Shown in pieces: positions 49,293-57,575 of a DNA stretch of 64,000 nucleotides (positions are counted from its first letter, which is position 1; every line of letters begins with the position of its first letter). A model generated the notes under the pieces. That model was not told the origin of the DNA, ran no database searches, and saw only the letters and a list, made by a program, of their open reading frames with translations. Made by a program: the position numbers and the translations under genes. Source of the stretch: an uncultured Alphaproteobacteria bacterium (GTDB lineage Bacteria; Pseudomonadota; Alphaproteobacteria; UBA8366; JADFVY01); contig CAMYKU010000012.1 in NCBI GenBank assembly GCA_947259105.1, positions 32,235 through 96,234 on the forward strand, read 5' to 3'.

Positions 49293-51161
49293 ATGTCCGA
49301 CGCGCCCGAACAGACGCCCTACCGCGTGCTCGCCCGCAAGTACCGTCCGGGCGATTTTTCCGGGCTGATCGGGCAGCAGGCGCTGGTGCGCACCCTGACC
49401 AACGCGATCTCCGGCGGCCGCATCGCCCATGCCTTCATGCTGACCGGGGTGCGCGGCATCGGCAAGACGACGACGGCGCGGATCATCGCCAAGGCGCTGA
49501 ACTGCGTCGGGCCGGACGGCACGGGCGGCGAGACCGTCACGCCGTGCGGGGCATGCGAGCACTGCGTTTCCATCGCCGAGGACCGCCATGTCGACGTCAT
49601 CGAGGTCGACGCGGCCAGCCATACCGGCGTCGACAACATCCGCGACCTCACCGACGGCGCGCGCTACCGGCCGGTCACCGCGCGCTACAAGATCTACATC
49701 ATCGACGAGGTGCACATGCTCTCGCGCGGCGCCTTCAACGCGCTGCTCAAGACGCTGGAGGAGCCGCCGGAGCACGTGAAGTTCATCTTCGCCACCACCG
49801 AGATCCGCAAGGTGCCGGTGACCGTGCTCTCCCGCTGCCAGCGCTTCGATTTGCGCCGCGTCGCCGCCGAAGGGCTGGTCGAGCACTTCCGCGCCATCGC
49901 CGGGAAGGAAGGCGTGAAGGTCGAGGACGAGGCGCTTGCCATCATCGCCCGCGCCGCCGACGGCTCGGTGCGCGACGGCCTCTCGCTGCTCGACCAGGCG
50001 ATGGCGCTGGCCGGCGACGGCGTCACCGGGAGCCAGGTGCGCGACATGCTGGGCCTTGCCGACCGCACCCAGGTGTTCGACCTGTTCGAGAGCCTGATGG
50101 CGGGCGACATCGCCGATGCGCTGGACCGGCTGGAGACCATGTACCGCGACGGCGCCGATCCGCTGGTGGTGCTGCAGGATCTGATGGAGCTCGCCTACTG
50201 GCTCACCCGCGTGACCATCGTGCCGGAGGCGGCGGACGCCGCGGGCACACCCGAGGCCGAGCGGGAGCGCGGCCGGGAGATGGCCGCGGCGCTGTCGATC
50301 CCGGCGCTGACCCGCGCCTGGCAGGTGCTGCTGAAGGGGCTAGAGGAGGTCCAGACCGCGCCGGCGCCGCTGCAGGCGGCCGAGATGGTGCTGGTGCGGC
50401 TCGCCTATATGGCCGAGCTGCCGTCGCCGGCCGACCTCGCGCGCGAACTGCACGAGGGCAAGGCGTCCGCCGAAAGCGGCACGGCCCGTCCGGAAAAGCC
50501 GACCCCTAGGCCCGGCGGCAATGGCGAGGGCACTGCACGCGCCGCCGCGGCTGGCGCGGCGGTGGCCGAAGGCCGGCCGGAACCGAGCGACCTCCCCCTT
50601 CGAGACGGGCCTTCGGCCCTCCTCAGGGTGAGGGAACAGGCGGTGGAGCCTCATGCCGAGGCGGCGCTTGCGGTGAGGGAACAGGCGGTGGAGCCTCATG
50701 CCGAGGAGTCTGCGAGAGCAGCCGTCTCGAAGCATGAGGTCGCGCCGCCCGGCCCGCGGAGCTTCGCCGAACTCGCCGCATTGTTCGAGCAAAACCGCGA
50801 GGCGGTGCTGCACACCCATCTCTGCCGCAACGTCCACCTGGTGCGCTTCGAGCCCGGGCGGCTGGAGTTCCGGCCCGGCGAGCATGCCCCGCGCGACCTT
50901 GCGAACCGGATCGGCGCGCTCTTGAGCGACTGGACCGGGCAGCGCTGGGTGGTCAGCGTCTCGCAGGACGAAGGCGCGCCGACGCTGGCCGAGCAGGCGG
51001 AACAGGCACAGACCCGCGAACGCGAAGCCGCCGCCGGGCATCCGCTGGTGCAGGCGGCGCAGAAGGCCTTCCCGGGCGCGAAGATCACCCGGGTCCGGCC
51101 CTCGCCACGGACCGGGCCGGACGCACCGGGGGAGGATGAAAGCAATGACGCGAACGACTAA
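49293..51161 (+). CDS. dnaX: DNA polymerase III subunits gamma/tau
   Basis: Clamp-loader ATPase of the replicase. The 622 residues show Walker A GVRGIGKTTTARIIAKAL, a zinc module (CGACEHC), Walker B IIDEVHMLS and sensor SRCQRFDLRRV, then domain III. The C-terminal tau-like part (SFAELAALFEQNREAVLHTH) binds polymerase. Between them, residues about 432-484 are encoded by a palindromic family A repeat (50587-50743), with the duplicated peptide VREQAVEPHAE. That stretch is probably a disordered linker. ybaB and recR follow. Confidence 0.96.
   Translation: MSDAPEQTPYRVLARKYRPGDFSGLIGQQALVRTLTNAISGGRIAHAFMLTGVRGIGKTTTARIIAKALNCVGPDGTGGETVTPCGACEHCVSIAEDRHVDVIEVDAASHTGVDNIRDLTDGARYRPVTARYKIYIIDEVHMLSRGAFNALLKTLEEPPEHVKFIFATTEIRKVPVTVLSRCQRFDLRRVAAEGLVEHFRAIAGKEGVKVEDEALAIIARAADGSVRDGLSLLDQAMALAGDGVTGSQVRDMLGLADRTQVFDLFESLMAGDIADALDRLETMYRDGADPLVVLQDLMELAYWLTRVTIVPEAADAAGTPEAERERGREMAAALSIPALTRAWQVLLKGLEEVQTAPAPLQAAEMVLVRLAYMAELPSPADLARELHEGKASAESGTARPEKPTPRPGGNGEGTARAAAAGAAVAEGRPEPSDLPLRDGPSALLRVREQAVEPHAEAALAVREQAVEPHAEESARAAVSKHEVAPPGPRSFAELAALFEQNREAVLHTHLCRNVHLVRFEPGRLEFRPGEHAPRDLANRIGALLSDWTGQRWVVSVSQDEGAPTLAEQAEQAQTREREAAAGHPLVQAAQKAFPGAKITRVRPSPRTGPDAPGEDESNDAND
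50587..50743. repeat. palindromic repeat, family A (copy 2), inside dnaX
   Basis: GCGACCTCCCCCTTCGAGAC at the left and GTCTCGAAGCATGAGGTCGC at the right, in frame within dnaX. The copy is longer than the others (157 bp) because the segment GGTGAGGGAACAGGCGGTGG plus AGCCTCATGCCGAGG occurs twice. Confidence 0.9.
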
Positions 51162-51193
51162 AGCATTTCAGGTTTATTCGACGCCGGCGCCGA

Positions 51194-51310
51194 GCGACCT
51201 CATACTTCGAGACGGCGCTCCGCGCCTCCTCAGCATGAGGCATGGAATATCGAGATGTTGGAGCCTCATGCTGAGGAGCGGCTTAGCCGCGTCTCGAAGT
51301 ATGAGGTCGC
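51194..51310. repeat. palindromic repeat, family A (copy 3)
   Basis: Arms GCGACCTCATACTTCGAGAC and GTCTCGAAGTATGAGGTCGC, inner arms CTCCTCAGCATGAGG and CCTCATGCTGAGGAG. It lies between dnaX and ybaB, so it is transcribed within the operon. Confidence 0.9.
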
Positions 51311-51359
51311 GCCGCCGCTGCAATCAGGAAAACACGAGAAACAGAGAAAGCGCGAACCC

Positions 51360-51683
51360 ATGAAGAATCTCGGCCAGATGATGAAGCAGGCCCAGGAAAT
51401 GCAGGTCAAGATGCAGGAAATGCAGGCGGGCCTGGAGCGCATGGAAGTCGGCGGCGCGTCCGGCGGCGGCATGGTCGCCGTGACGATGAACGGCAAGGGC
51501 GCGGCGCGCAGCGTCGAGATCGATTCGTCGCTGCTCAAGGCGGACGAGAAGGACGTGCTGGAGGACCTGCTGGTCGCCGCCTTCAACGATGCGCGCAACA
51601 AGGTCGACGACCAGGTGAAGGAAAAGACCGCCGAGATCATGGGCGGCCTGCAGCTGCCCCCGGGCATCAACCTGCCGATCTGA
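51360..51683 (+). CDS. ybaB: YbaB/EbfC nucleoid-associated protein
   Basis: Small dimeric DNA-binding protein encoded between dnaX and recR in most bacteria. From ATG 51360 it has 107 residues: the amphipathic helix MKNLGQMMKQAQEMQVKMQE, the core MVAVTMNGKGAARSVEID and the ending GGLQLPPGINLPI, all typical. Upstream in-frame sequence is repeat-derived and not part of the protein. Confidence 0.94.
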   Translation: MKNLGQMMKQAQEMQVKMQEMQAGLERMEVGGASGGGMVAVTMNGKGAARSVEIDSSLLKADEKDVLEDLLVAAFNDARNKVDDQVKEKTAEIMGGLQLPPGINLPI

Positions 51684-51730
51684 CGCGGCGCGCGGCATCC
51701 GGTTTCCATGCTGCCATCGGCGCAACCCGT

Positions 51731-51831
51731 CCCCCCCACCCAACCCTCCCCCACCAGGGGGGAGGGCTATTGCGAGGCGGCACGGAATATTACCCCCTCC
51801 CCCTTGATGGGGGAGGGTTGGGGTGGGGGTG
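51731..51831. repeat. palindromic repeat, family B (copy 3)
   Basis: CCCCCCCACCCAACCCTCCC with CCACCAGGGGGGAGGG on the left; CCCTCCCCCTTGATGGGGGA with GGGTTGGGGTGGGGGTG on the right. It lies between ybaB and recR and ends 25 bp before the recR start. Confidence 0.85.
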
Positions 51832-51856
51832 ACCCCTTGCACCCCCGGTCCTCTCT

Positions 51857-52450
51857 ATGAACGAGATCGAACGCCTGATCACGCTTCTGGCGCGGCTGCC
51901 GGGGCTGGGGCCGCGGTCGGCGCGGCGGGCGGCGCTGGCGCTGATCAAGCGGCGCGAAAGCCTGCTCGACCCCCTGGCCAGGGCGCTGGACGAGGCGGCG
52001 CGGACGATCCGCTCCTGCGCGGTCTGCGGCAATGTGGACACCGCCGATCCCTGCCATATCTGCGCCGACGGGACCCGCGATGCGACGTTGCTGTGCGTCG
52101 TCGAGGACGTCGCCGATTTGTGGGCGCTGGAGCGCACCGGCGCCTGGCGCGGGCGCTACCATGTGCTGGGCGGAACGCTCTCGGCGATCGAGGGCGTCGG
52201 GCCCGACGACCTGCGCATCCCGGCGCTGGTCGAGCGCGTCGCATCGTCGGAGGTGGCCGAGGTCGTGCTGGCCACCAACCTCACCGTCGACGGCCAGACC
52301 ACCGCCCACTACATCACCGAACGGCTGGCCCCGACCGGCGTTCCGGTCACCCTGCTCGCCCACGGCGTGCCGGTCGGCGGCGAGCTCGACTATCTCGACG
52401 ACGGCACGCTGACCGCCGCCCTGCGCGCCCGCCGCGCCGCCGACGGCTAG
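51857..52450 (+). CDS. recR: recombination mediator RecR
   Basis: Works with RecF and RecO to load RecA on gapped DNA. The 197 residues show the helix-hairpin-helix [18 protein letters not shown], a four-cysteine zinc finger ([16 protein letters not shown]), and a TOPRIM domain ([18 protein letters not shown], with [20 protein letters not shown]). The position after ybaB is standard. The ribosome site is weak because the family B repeat crowds it. Confidence 0.96.
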   Translation: MNEIERLITLLARLPGLGPRSARRAALALIKRRESLLDPLARALDEAARTIRSCAVCGNVDTADPCHICADGTRDATLLCVVEDVADLWALERTGAWRGRYHVLGGTLSAIEGVGPDDLRIPALVERVASSEVAEVVLATNLTVDGQTTAHYITERLAPTGVPVTLLAHGVPVGGELDYLDDGTLTAALRARRAADG

Positions 52451-52527
52451 ACGAAAAATGAACCACAGAGACACAGAGACACAGAGGGGGCGAGGAGGCG
52501 TCCCCGATGCGCGATTGCAGCGGCGGC

Positions 52528-52636
52528 GCGACCTCATACTTCGAGACGGCGCTCCGCGCCTCCTCAGCATGAGGCTCCACCATTCATGCCCTCATCCTGA
52601 GGAGGGCCGAAGGCCCGTCTCGAAGGGTGAGTTCGC
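52528..52636. repeat. palindromic repeat, family A (copy 4)
   Basis: GCGACCTCATACTTCGAGAC left arm; the right arm is diverged (GTCTCGAAGGGTGAGTTCGC), with inner CTCCTCAGCATGAGG and CCTCATCCTGAGGAG. It lies after recR. Confidence 0.85.
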
Positions 52637-52690
52637 TCGACGCTGCCGCCGGGCAATCGTCAAGTCTGCCGGCCTTCCGGTTTCAGCACA

Positions 52691-53413
52691 ATGAAACGCG
52701 TCCTGTTCGTCTCGATGATCGGCCAGCCCGGCCGCTACGACCCGGCGGTCTACGAGGACCAGCCCGGCGGCGACAACGAGGTGCACTGGGTCTTCCTGCA
52801 GCTGCGCGAACTCGGGCTCGCCGACCGCATCGAGTATCACGGCGTCTTCGTGTGCCGCGGCGAGGCGCTGCCGGATCCGCAAGAGGCCGACGCCGTGATC
52901 CTGGGCGGCAGCTACCATTCGGTGCACGACGATCTCGACTGGCAGCACTTGACGCGGCGCTGGCTGCAACGCTACCGCGGCACCGGCCGGCCATTGCTGG
53001 GAATCTGCGGAGGCCACCAGATGATCGCCGAGCTGGACGGCGCGCCGGTCCGCCGGATCGACGGCGGACGCAAGCTGGCCGGCACGATGCCGGTCCGCCT
53101 GACCGAGGCCGGCCGAGACCATTTCCTGTTCGAGGGCTACGAGGCCGAGCCCGAATTCCACTTCGCCAACGAGGAGCATGTGGCGGCCCTGCCGGCGGGC
53201 GCGACGCTGCTGGCGGCGCGCGCGGAACTGCCCTGCGCCGCGCTCGACCATGGCGGCGGCTGGTACTCGATCCAGTTCCACCCCGAGGCGACGGCGGAAT
53301 CGATGGCGGTCTCCTGGCGGCCGACCCACCCGGAATTCGCGGGAAACTACCGCCCGCTCGCGAACGGCAACCTGCTTCTGGGGAACTTCCTTTTCGGCAC
53401 CGGAATCGTCTGA
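52691..53413 (+). CDS. class I glutamine amidotransferase-like protein
   Basis: The 240 residues form a GATase1 domain with the nucleophile in PLLGICGGHQ (C106) and the His-Glu pair in SIQFHPEA (H197, E199), so the triad is intact. The domain resembles the stand-alone GMP synthase-like amidotransferases. No synthase partner is encoded beside it, so it may act on gamma-glutamyl compounds or supply ammonia to an unknown partner. It is a single gene flanked by a repeat and a convergent gene. Confidence 0.78.
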   Translation: MKRVLFVSMIGQPGRYDPAVYEDQPGGDNEVHWVFLQLRELGLADRIEYHGVFVCRGEALPDPQEADAVILGGSYHSVHDDLDWQHLTRRWLQRYRGTGRPLLGICGGHQMIAELDGAPVRRIDGGRKLAGTMPVRLTEAGRDHFLFEGYEAEPEFHFANEEHVAALPAGATLLAARAELPCAALDHGGGWYSIQFHPEATAESMAVSWRPTHPEFAGNYRPLANGNLLLGNFLFGTGIV

Positions 53414-53441
53414 GCCGCGCGCCCGGGCCCGTCCGGCACGT

Positions 53442-53957
53442 TCAGCGGTTCGCCTCGTGGCAGTCCAGCATCGCGGCGATCGCCTTGCTGGACCCCCCGA
53501 GCGGGAAGCTGTGGCTGCCGCCCTCGGCGCGGATGATGAGGGTGTTGCCCCGCCGCAGCGCCTTGAGCGCCGCCTCGCCATCCGCGATCGCGGCGCGCCG
53601 CGCCTTGGCGGTGAGGGCCGGGCCGTCCGCGGTGCCGCTCCAGCGGCGGTCGACGGCCAGGTCCAGCGTGCCCGCGCTGCCGGGCGACAGCGACCACCGC
53701 GGGTCGAACAGCGTGACCGCGAGGCCGTCCCGGCTCCAGGACAGCATGACCATCGACTGGCCCGCGCCGGCCCGCGACGTATAACAGCCCTTGATTCGGC
53801 CCGTCGCGGCCTCGTGCAGGATGCCGCCGGACCAGTCGCCGGTCTGCCAGACCCCGGGCTCCGCCGCCTTGGCGCGGCCCGGCGCGGCGACAACCGCCGC
53901 CGCGAGGAGGAGCGGGATCACGACCGGCAGGCGGCGTGAAAGCTGACGCAAATGCAT
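53442..53957 (-). CDS. exported hypothetical protein
   Basis: The 171 residues from ATG at 53955-53957 (GGAGG upstream) start with a signal peptide (RLPVVIPLLLAAAVVAAPGR, cleavage near AKA/AE). The mature part is a small beta-rich domain: GVWQTGDWSGGIL, GCYTSRAGAGQSMVMLSWSR, and two later strand-rich stretches ending MLDCHEANR. Two cysteines may form one disulfide. No known domain is recognised. The frame remains open upstream but without gene-like content. Confidence 0.7.
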   Translation of the reverse strand: MHLRQLSRRLPVVIPLLLAAAVVAAPGRAKAAEPGVWQTGDWSGGILHEAATGRIKGCYTSRAGAGQSMVMLSWSRDGLAVTLFDPRWSLSPGSAGTLDLAVDRRWSGTADGPALTAKARRAAIADGEAALKALRRGNTLIIRAEGGSHSFPLGGSSKAIAAMLDCHEANR

Positions 53958-54058
53958 AACAGGCCTCCCATCGGGTGATACAACCGGCAACGGAAACGAT
54001 ACACTCCGGGAGCCGGGCCGGGCCCTGAAGACGGAGCCGATCTGCCGGCGCCGGGCGA

Positions 54059-54451
54059 TCATTCGTCCTCGGGATCGCCCTGCCACAGCAATTCGTAGCC
54101 CAGCTCGTAGGTCTCGTCGCACAACTCGGCGAGGGCGGAAAATTTCTCCTTGAAGACATGGTCGGCGTGGGAATGTTCGTGCTGGTCGAACGACTTCCAG
54201 TAGGTGACGATCAGCAGATGGTCGTCGGATTTCTTCTCGTCGTCGAAGGACCCTTCCTCGGAGACGAAGCCGGAGAATTTGAACACCTGGCCGGCAATGA
54301 ACCCGCCCTCTTCGTTGCCATAGGTGTTCTTGACGACATTGCACATCTCGCCGAGCGCCAGCTCGGCATCGTCGACGGACACGCCGTCCTTCAGCTTGAC
54401 CACGTTGCTCAGCATCACGGCCTCGAACGGTATGGTAATCGGGTGAAACAT
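54059..54451 (-). CDS. hypothetical protein, possible dimeric alpha/beta-barrel fold
   Basis: The 130 residues from ATG at 54449-54451 (GAGAGGAGCG upstream) are acidic. LLIVTYWKSFDQHEHSHADH, followed by VFKEKFSALAELCDE, resembles the pattern of small antibiotic-biosynthesis-monooxygenase-like (ABM) proteins, in which a histidine-containing strand and helix alternate. That is only an inference. It is divergent from the HELGHH gene. Confidence 0.65.
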   Translation of the reverse strand: MFHPITIPFEAVMLSNVVKLKDGVSVDDAELALGEMCNVVKNTYGNEEGGFIAGQVFKFSGFVSEEGSFDDEKKSDDHLLIVTYWKSFDQHEHSHADHVFKEKFSALAELCDETYELGYELLWQGDPEDE

Positions 54452-54607
54452 GAACGCTCCTCTCTCTTCCACGCATATCAGTGTTTGCTAACATATAGAG
54501 GCAACCGGGATCGAAGGCAATATATCGGGCGCCGGCTATGCGAATGAACGAACGGCATGCGCTAGGATGGTATATTTCCCGGACACGCGCGAAAATCGGG
54601 GAACGCC

Positions 54608-55429
54608 ATGACGTCCGGCTGGAATCCAACCATGCGAAATCGGAATATCGGAACTGCGAAACAGGGCCGGGGGCAGGACAACCGGATGAATATTCCGGCG
54701 TCCCGCCACGACGATCGGCGGTTCTACGAAAAGGTGGATGACGCGATCGCCGTCGCGCGAACGATCGGCGACTGCGCAATCACGTTTCTGGTGCAGCCCG
54801 TGACCGCAGGGTGCCTGCATGCCTGCACCATCGACGATGTGTGCCATCTGCTGGCCCATATGCCGCCCGGGGATATTACCGGAATCGACTTGTTCTTGCT
54901 CAGGCAACCGACCCGCAAGCAGCGATCCCTTCGCCCGGCATGGGGGCGGCTGGCCTATGACGCAGACACCGGGAAGCATTCTGGGCGGGCCATCATTCTC
55001 GATGCCCAGCAACCGGGAAAGTCCTATCGCTGGCCGCGCTCACTGACGCCCGAAAACGCCCCCGAACTCGACCGCCTCAGGGGCCACGGCCACGGAATCG
55101 AGGAAGACCGGCGCGGATTCACCGTCACGCCGACACTGGAGAGCATCCGCACGACGCAGCTCTACCGCACCGTCCTTCACGAGCTGGGGCATCACGTGGA
55201 CTACCGCAGCAAGATCACGGATCTGGCGGCGGACCAGGCGGATTACGATCGCAGACGGGACGCGTTTTTCGCGCGGCCGCAGCGGGAACGCGAGGAATTC
55301 GCTCACCGGTACGCCGATGAACAGGCCGCCCGCCTGCGCGACGAGGGCGTCATCCCGTTCGCCCGGCTCGACGATCCGGCGAGTTTGAAAAGGGATGGGC
55401 TGGATCCGGCCTGGTTCACCGCGCCGTAG
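54608..55429 (+). CDS. HELGHH metallopeptidase-like protein
   Basis: The 273 residues (ATG 54608; ATG 54686 also possible) carry the zinc-binding VLHELGHHVDYR (H191, E192, H195) followed by HRYADEQAARLRDEG, whose Glu could be the third ligand. No signal peptide is visible, so it is probably cytoplasmic. The N-terminal 180 residues are not recognised. It lies directly upstream of the GC-poor TcmP/DUF5131 cassette but on the opposite strand. A catalytic peptidase role is inferred from the motif alone. Confidence 0.68.
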   Translation: MTSGWNPTMRNRNIGTAKQGRGQDNRMNIPASRHDDRRFYEKVDDAIAVARTIGDCAITFLVQPVTAGCLHACTIDDVCHLLAHMPPGDITGIDLFLLRQPTRKQRSLRPAWGRLAYDADTGKHSGRAIILDAQQPGKSYRWPRSLTPENAPELDRLRGHGHGIEEDRRGFTVTPTLESIRTTQLYRTVLHELGHHVDYRSKITDLAADQADYDRRRDAFFARPQREREEFAHRYADEQAARLRDEGVIPFARLDDPASLKRDGLDPAWFTAP

Positions 55430-55515
55430 CCCGCAGACCGAAGCTAGAGCGTCCGCTGTTGTAGCCAAAAAACAGATTGGGGAACGGCCGACTTAGCCAC
55501 CTATACGCTTTTGCG

Positions 55516-56649
55516 CTATGCGTTCCACTGGATTCGGTGTCCTATCTTGGGAACACTTTGGCGACCTGTCAGGTGGGGGAGTGAAATCTTCCCCGCTCGA
55601 CGCAGCTCCTTTATCCAATATTTTACGTCGCTTTCCCAGACCAGCGGTGTTTCCAGCGTCGCGGCCAAGACATCATCGTACTTAACGTCCCCGTGTTCAG
55701 CCAACAGGCGCTCCATGCCAAGTCGAGCGCCTTCGCAGCGCCGAGTTCGCTCTGACTGATAAGGCGCTGATGTGATGTCATCAGCGAAGAGATCTTTTTG
55801 CCCTGTTTTCTCCTCCCTGGCGGCAGTCCGAATGCGCTCCTGCTCCGGCACCATCTTCTTCTCGACAGCGCGGAATTCCCTTAACCCTTTCAGATGGCGT
55901 GTCCCGTATACCAAATGAAAATAAGACCGGTCAGAAAGCGGTTTGAGTATGCGAGTGGATGTTACGTGGGCAAATCCGCCGGCAGTTCGTAAACGGTCCA
56001 GATAGATGTTCAGTGCTGCTTCCTCGCGCGCCATTCCGCCCACGACAAGATCTTCGAATTCTCTAAACCAGTGCGGATCACCGAAAAGCCCGTTGAAGCT
56101 GGCGGCGGTACTTGGTCTCGGGTCCTCCAGAAATCGATTTAAATGGTCGAACATGAAATTGATCAAAACCTCTCCCCGAAGATTGAGCAGTGGTCTGATC
56201 TTGTTCATCGCGTATCCGGACCACCCTGTAGGGTCGATGAACGTTAGCGAGAACTCCGGCCCAATGTATCTTACGATATCAGGAACTGCGTCCTCGAAGG
56301 TGGCGGGGAGCGTCTTCACTTCCATGTCGGTGATTTTGGCTGCCAACCTCGCCAATTCCTGGAACGCGGTCGGGTTAGCCTCAACAAAGAAACAGCGAAT
56401 CCGCACGTCTTTGCCCAGCGCACGTTTGATGCCTTTCCGGACACTTCGCATCTGTCGAACCGCGATCATAAACGACGTGTCGTCGAACGCTTCGTCCGCA
56501 GTCTTCCAAGGCCCCGAAAATCCATCGACGTAAACAAACCCGTCGCGTGAGGAAAGGATGTTGTAGGCCACCCGTTCCAAATAACTTTCCAAGAAGAAAT
56601 GCTTTACGTAGGTCTGTTCCCTGCCCCTGTACTCTTCCGGCGGTTTCAT
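55516..56649 (-). CDS. tcmP: three-Cys-motif partner protein TcmP
   Basis: The 377 residues begin with the family opening YRGREQTYVKHFFLESYLER. A Rossmann, methyltransferase-like core follows: YVDGFSGPW (41-48), an acidic second-strand end in FFVEANP (88-93), and TFIDPTGWSG (136-145), comparable to motifs I, II and IV of SAM-dependent methyltransferases. The C-terminal about 80 residues look like a winged helix (KYDDVLAATLETPLVWESDV). TcmP proteins are known mainly as neighbours of three-Cys DUF5131 proteins, as here (25 bp away, same strand). GC is much lower than the flanks. Function is not established; SAM binding is inferred. Confidence 0.85.
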   Translation of the reverse strand: MKPPEEYRGREQTYVKHFFLESYLERVAYNILSSRDGFVYVDGFSGPWKTADEAFDDTSFMIAVRQMRSVRKGIKRALGKDVRIRCFFVEANPTAFQELARLAAKITDMEVKTLPATFEDAVPDIVRYIGPEFSLTFIDPTGWSGYAMNKIRPLLNLRGEVLINFMFDHLNRFLEDPRPSTAASFNGLFGDPHWFREFEDLVVGGMAREEAALNIYLDRLRTAGGFAHVTSTRILKPLSDRSYFHLVYGTRHLKGLREFRAVEKKMVPEQERIRTAAREEKTGQKDLFADDITSAPYQSERTRRCEGARLGMERLLAEHGDVKYDDVLAATLETPLVWESDVKYWIKELRRAGKISLPHLTGRQSVPKIGHRIQWNA

Positions 56650-56674
56650 TGCAGCGCTTTCCTTACGCTAAGCG

Positions 56675-57430
56675 TTAAGGCAACGAGCTAACTGCGACCG
56701 CGTGCCCTTCCGTTATCGGTAGATCACTCCATTCGCGGCCATCAAGGTCGCGGCCGCCCGATTTGGGTCGGAACCCGCCCCATTGTTTGAAAAAGAATGG
56801 CACTCGGGACCGGAGACATTGGTCTCGAACATCCCTGACCCATTCAGGGTCAATCGGTCGTGCCTTCGGCCCGCTTTCGCCTCCCACGATCACCCAATGG
56901 ATGCCGTCAAGATCTAGCTCTCCAACTGGTCCAATAAGAGGTTCTATGGAAAGGAAGCGAACGGCCGCCCATGAACTTCTTAGATGAATTATGCGGGACC
57001 TTTTTGACGCGTCTTCAATTGAGACGCCAAGCCATATGTTTTCAGGCGCTTTTCCGTTCGGATATCGCTCGTTTACAAATGTCCGTAGGCGGGAGCTTCG
57101 TTTGGTCAGAACCTGGAAGATGTGCCACCGCGCAGTTTCCATGGTGTCGAAAACCTTCGACACATATTCAAGCGGTACATCTTTGTGAAACAGATCGCTC
57201 ATCGAATTTACGAATATCATCCGCGGTGAACGCCACATTAGAGGACCTTCCAGCCGTTCAGGTCGAATTTGAAGGTCGAATCCGTTCTCAAAGGGGTGAC
57301 CAGCGACACCGCGGAAGCGTTCCGAGAAGCGTTCCGCGTAGCAGTTATCGCAACCCGCACTGATTTTCGTGCAGCCTGTTACCGGGTTCCACGTGGCGTC
57401 AGTCCATTCAATCGCTGATTTATCCGCCAT
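56675..57430 (-). CDS. DUF5131 / phage Gp37-Gp68 family three-Cys protein
   Basis: From ATG at 57428-57430 it has 251 residues beginning ADKSAIEWTDATWNPVTGC. The three cysteines, C20, C27 and C30 (CX6CX2C in GCTKISAGCDNCYAERFSE), define the family and could bind an Fe-S cluster or zinc. Related CX3CX2C motifs occur in radical-SAM enzymes, so a radical-SAM-like chemistry is possible but unproven. Later landmarks are MIFVNSMSDLFHKDVP, WLGVSIED and WVIVGGESGPKARPI. It is upstream of tcmP in the same transcript. The GC content and codon choice differ from the flanks, suggesting transfer. Confidence 0.85.
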   Translation of the reverse strand: MADKSAIEWTDATWNPVTGCTKISAGCDNCYAERFSERFRGVAGHPFENGFDLQIRPERLEGPLMWRSPRMIFVNSMSDLFHKDVPLEYVSKVFDTMETARWHIFQVLTKRSSRLRTFVNERYPNGKAPENIWLGVSIEDASKRSRIIHLRSSWAAVRFLSIEPLIGPVGELDLDGIHWVIVGGESGPKARPIDPEWVRDVRDQCLRSRVPFFFKQWGGFRPKSGGRDLDGREWSDLPITEGHAVAVSSLP

Positions 57431-57575
57431 AACAGTCACCGCCCAGTTAGAACATAACGGGAACATGTATTAGCTCAATCAAACGCAATCCGCAAGTACG
57501 CAAGAATCGACAGAACCTCGTTCCGGATAGATACAAACCGCGTGTGTCGTAGTGAGTTGGTCGGTCGGGGCCGCC

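Noticed and set aside
49293..51161. Programmed frameshift making a short gamma product from dnaX
   Set aside because: No A-rich slippery heptamer was seen in the region where E. coli has one.
55430..57575. Prophage or integrative element around the TcmP cassette
   Set aside because: No integrase, tRNA target or direct repeat ends are visible; only low GC and phage-family resemblance of one protein.
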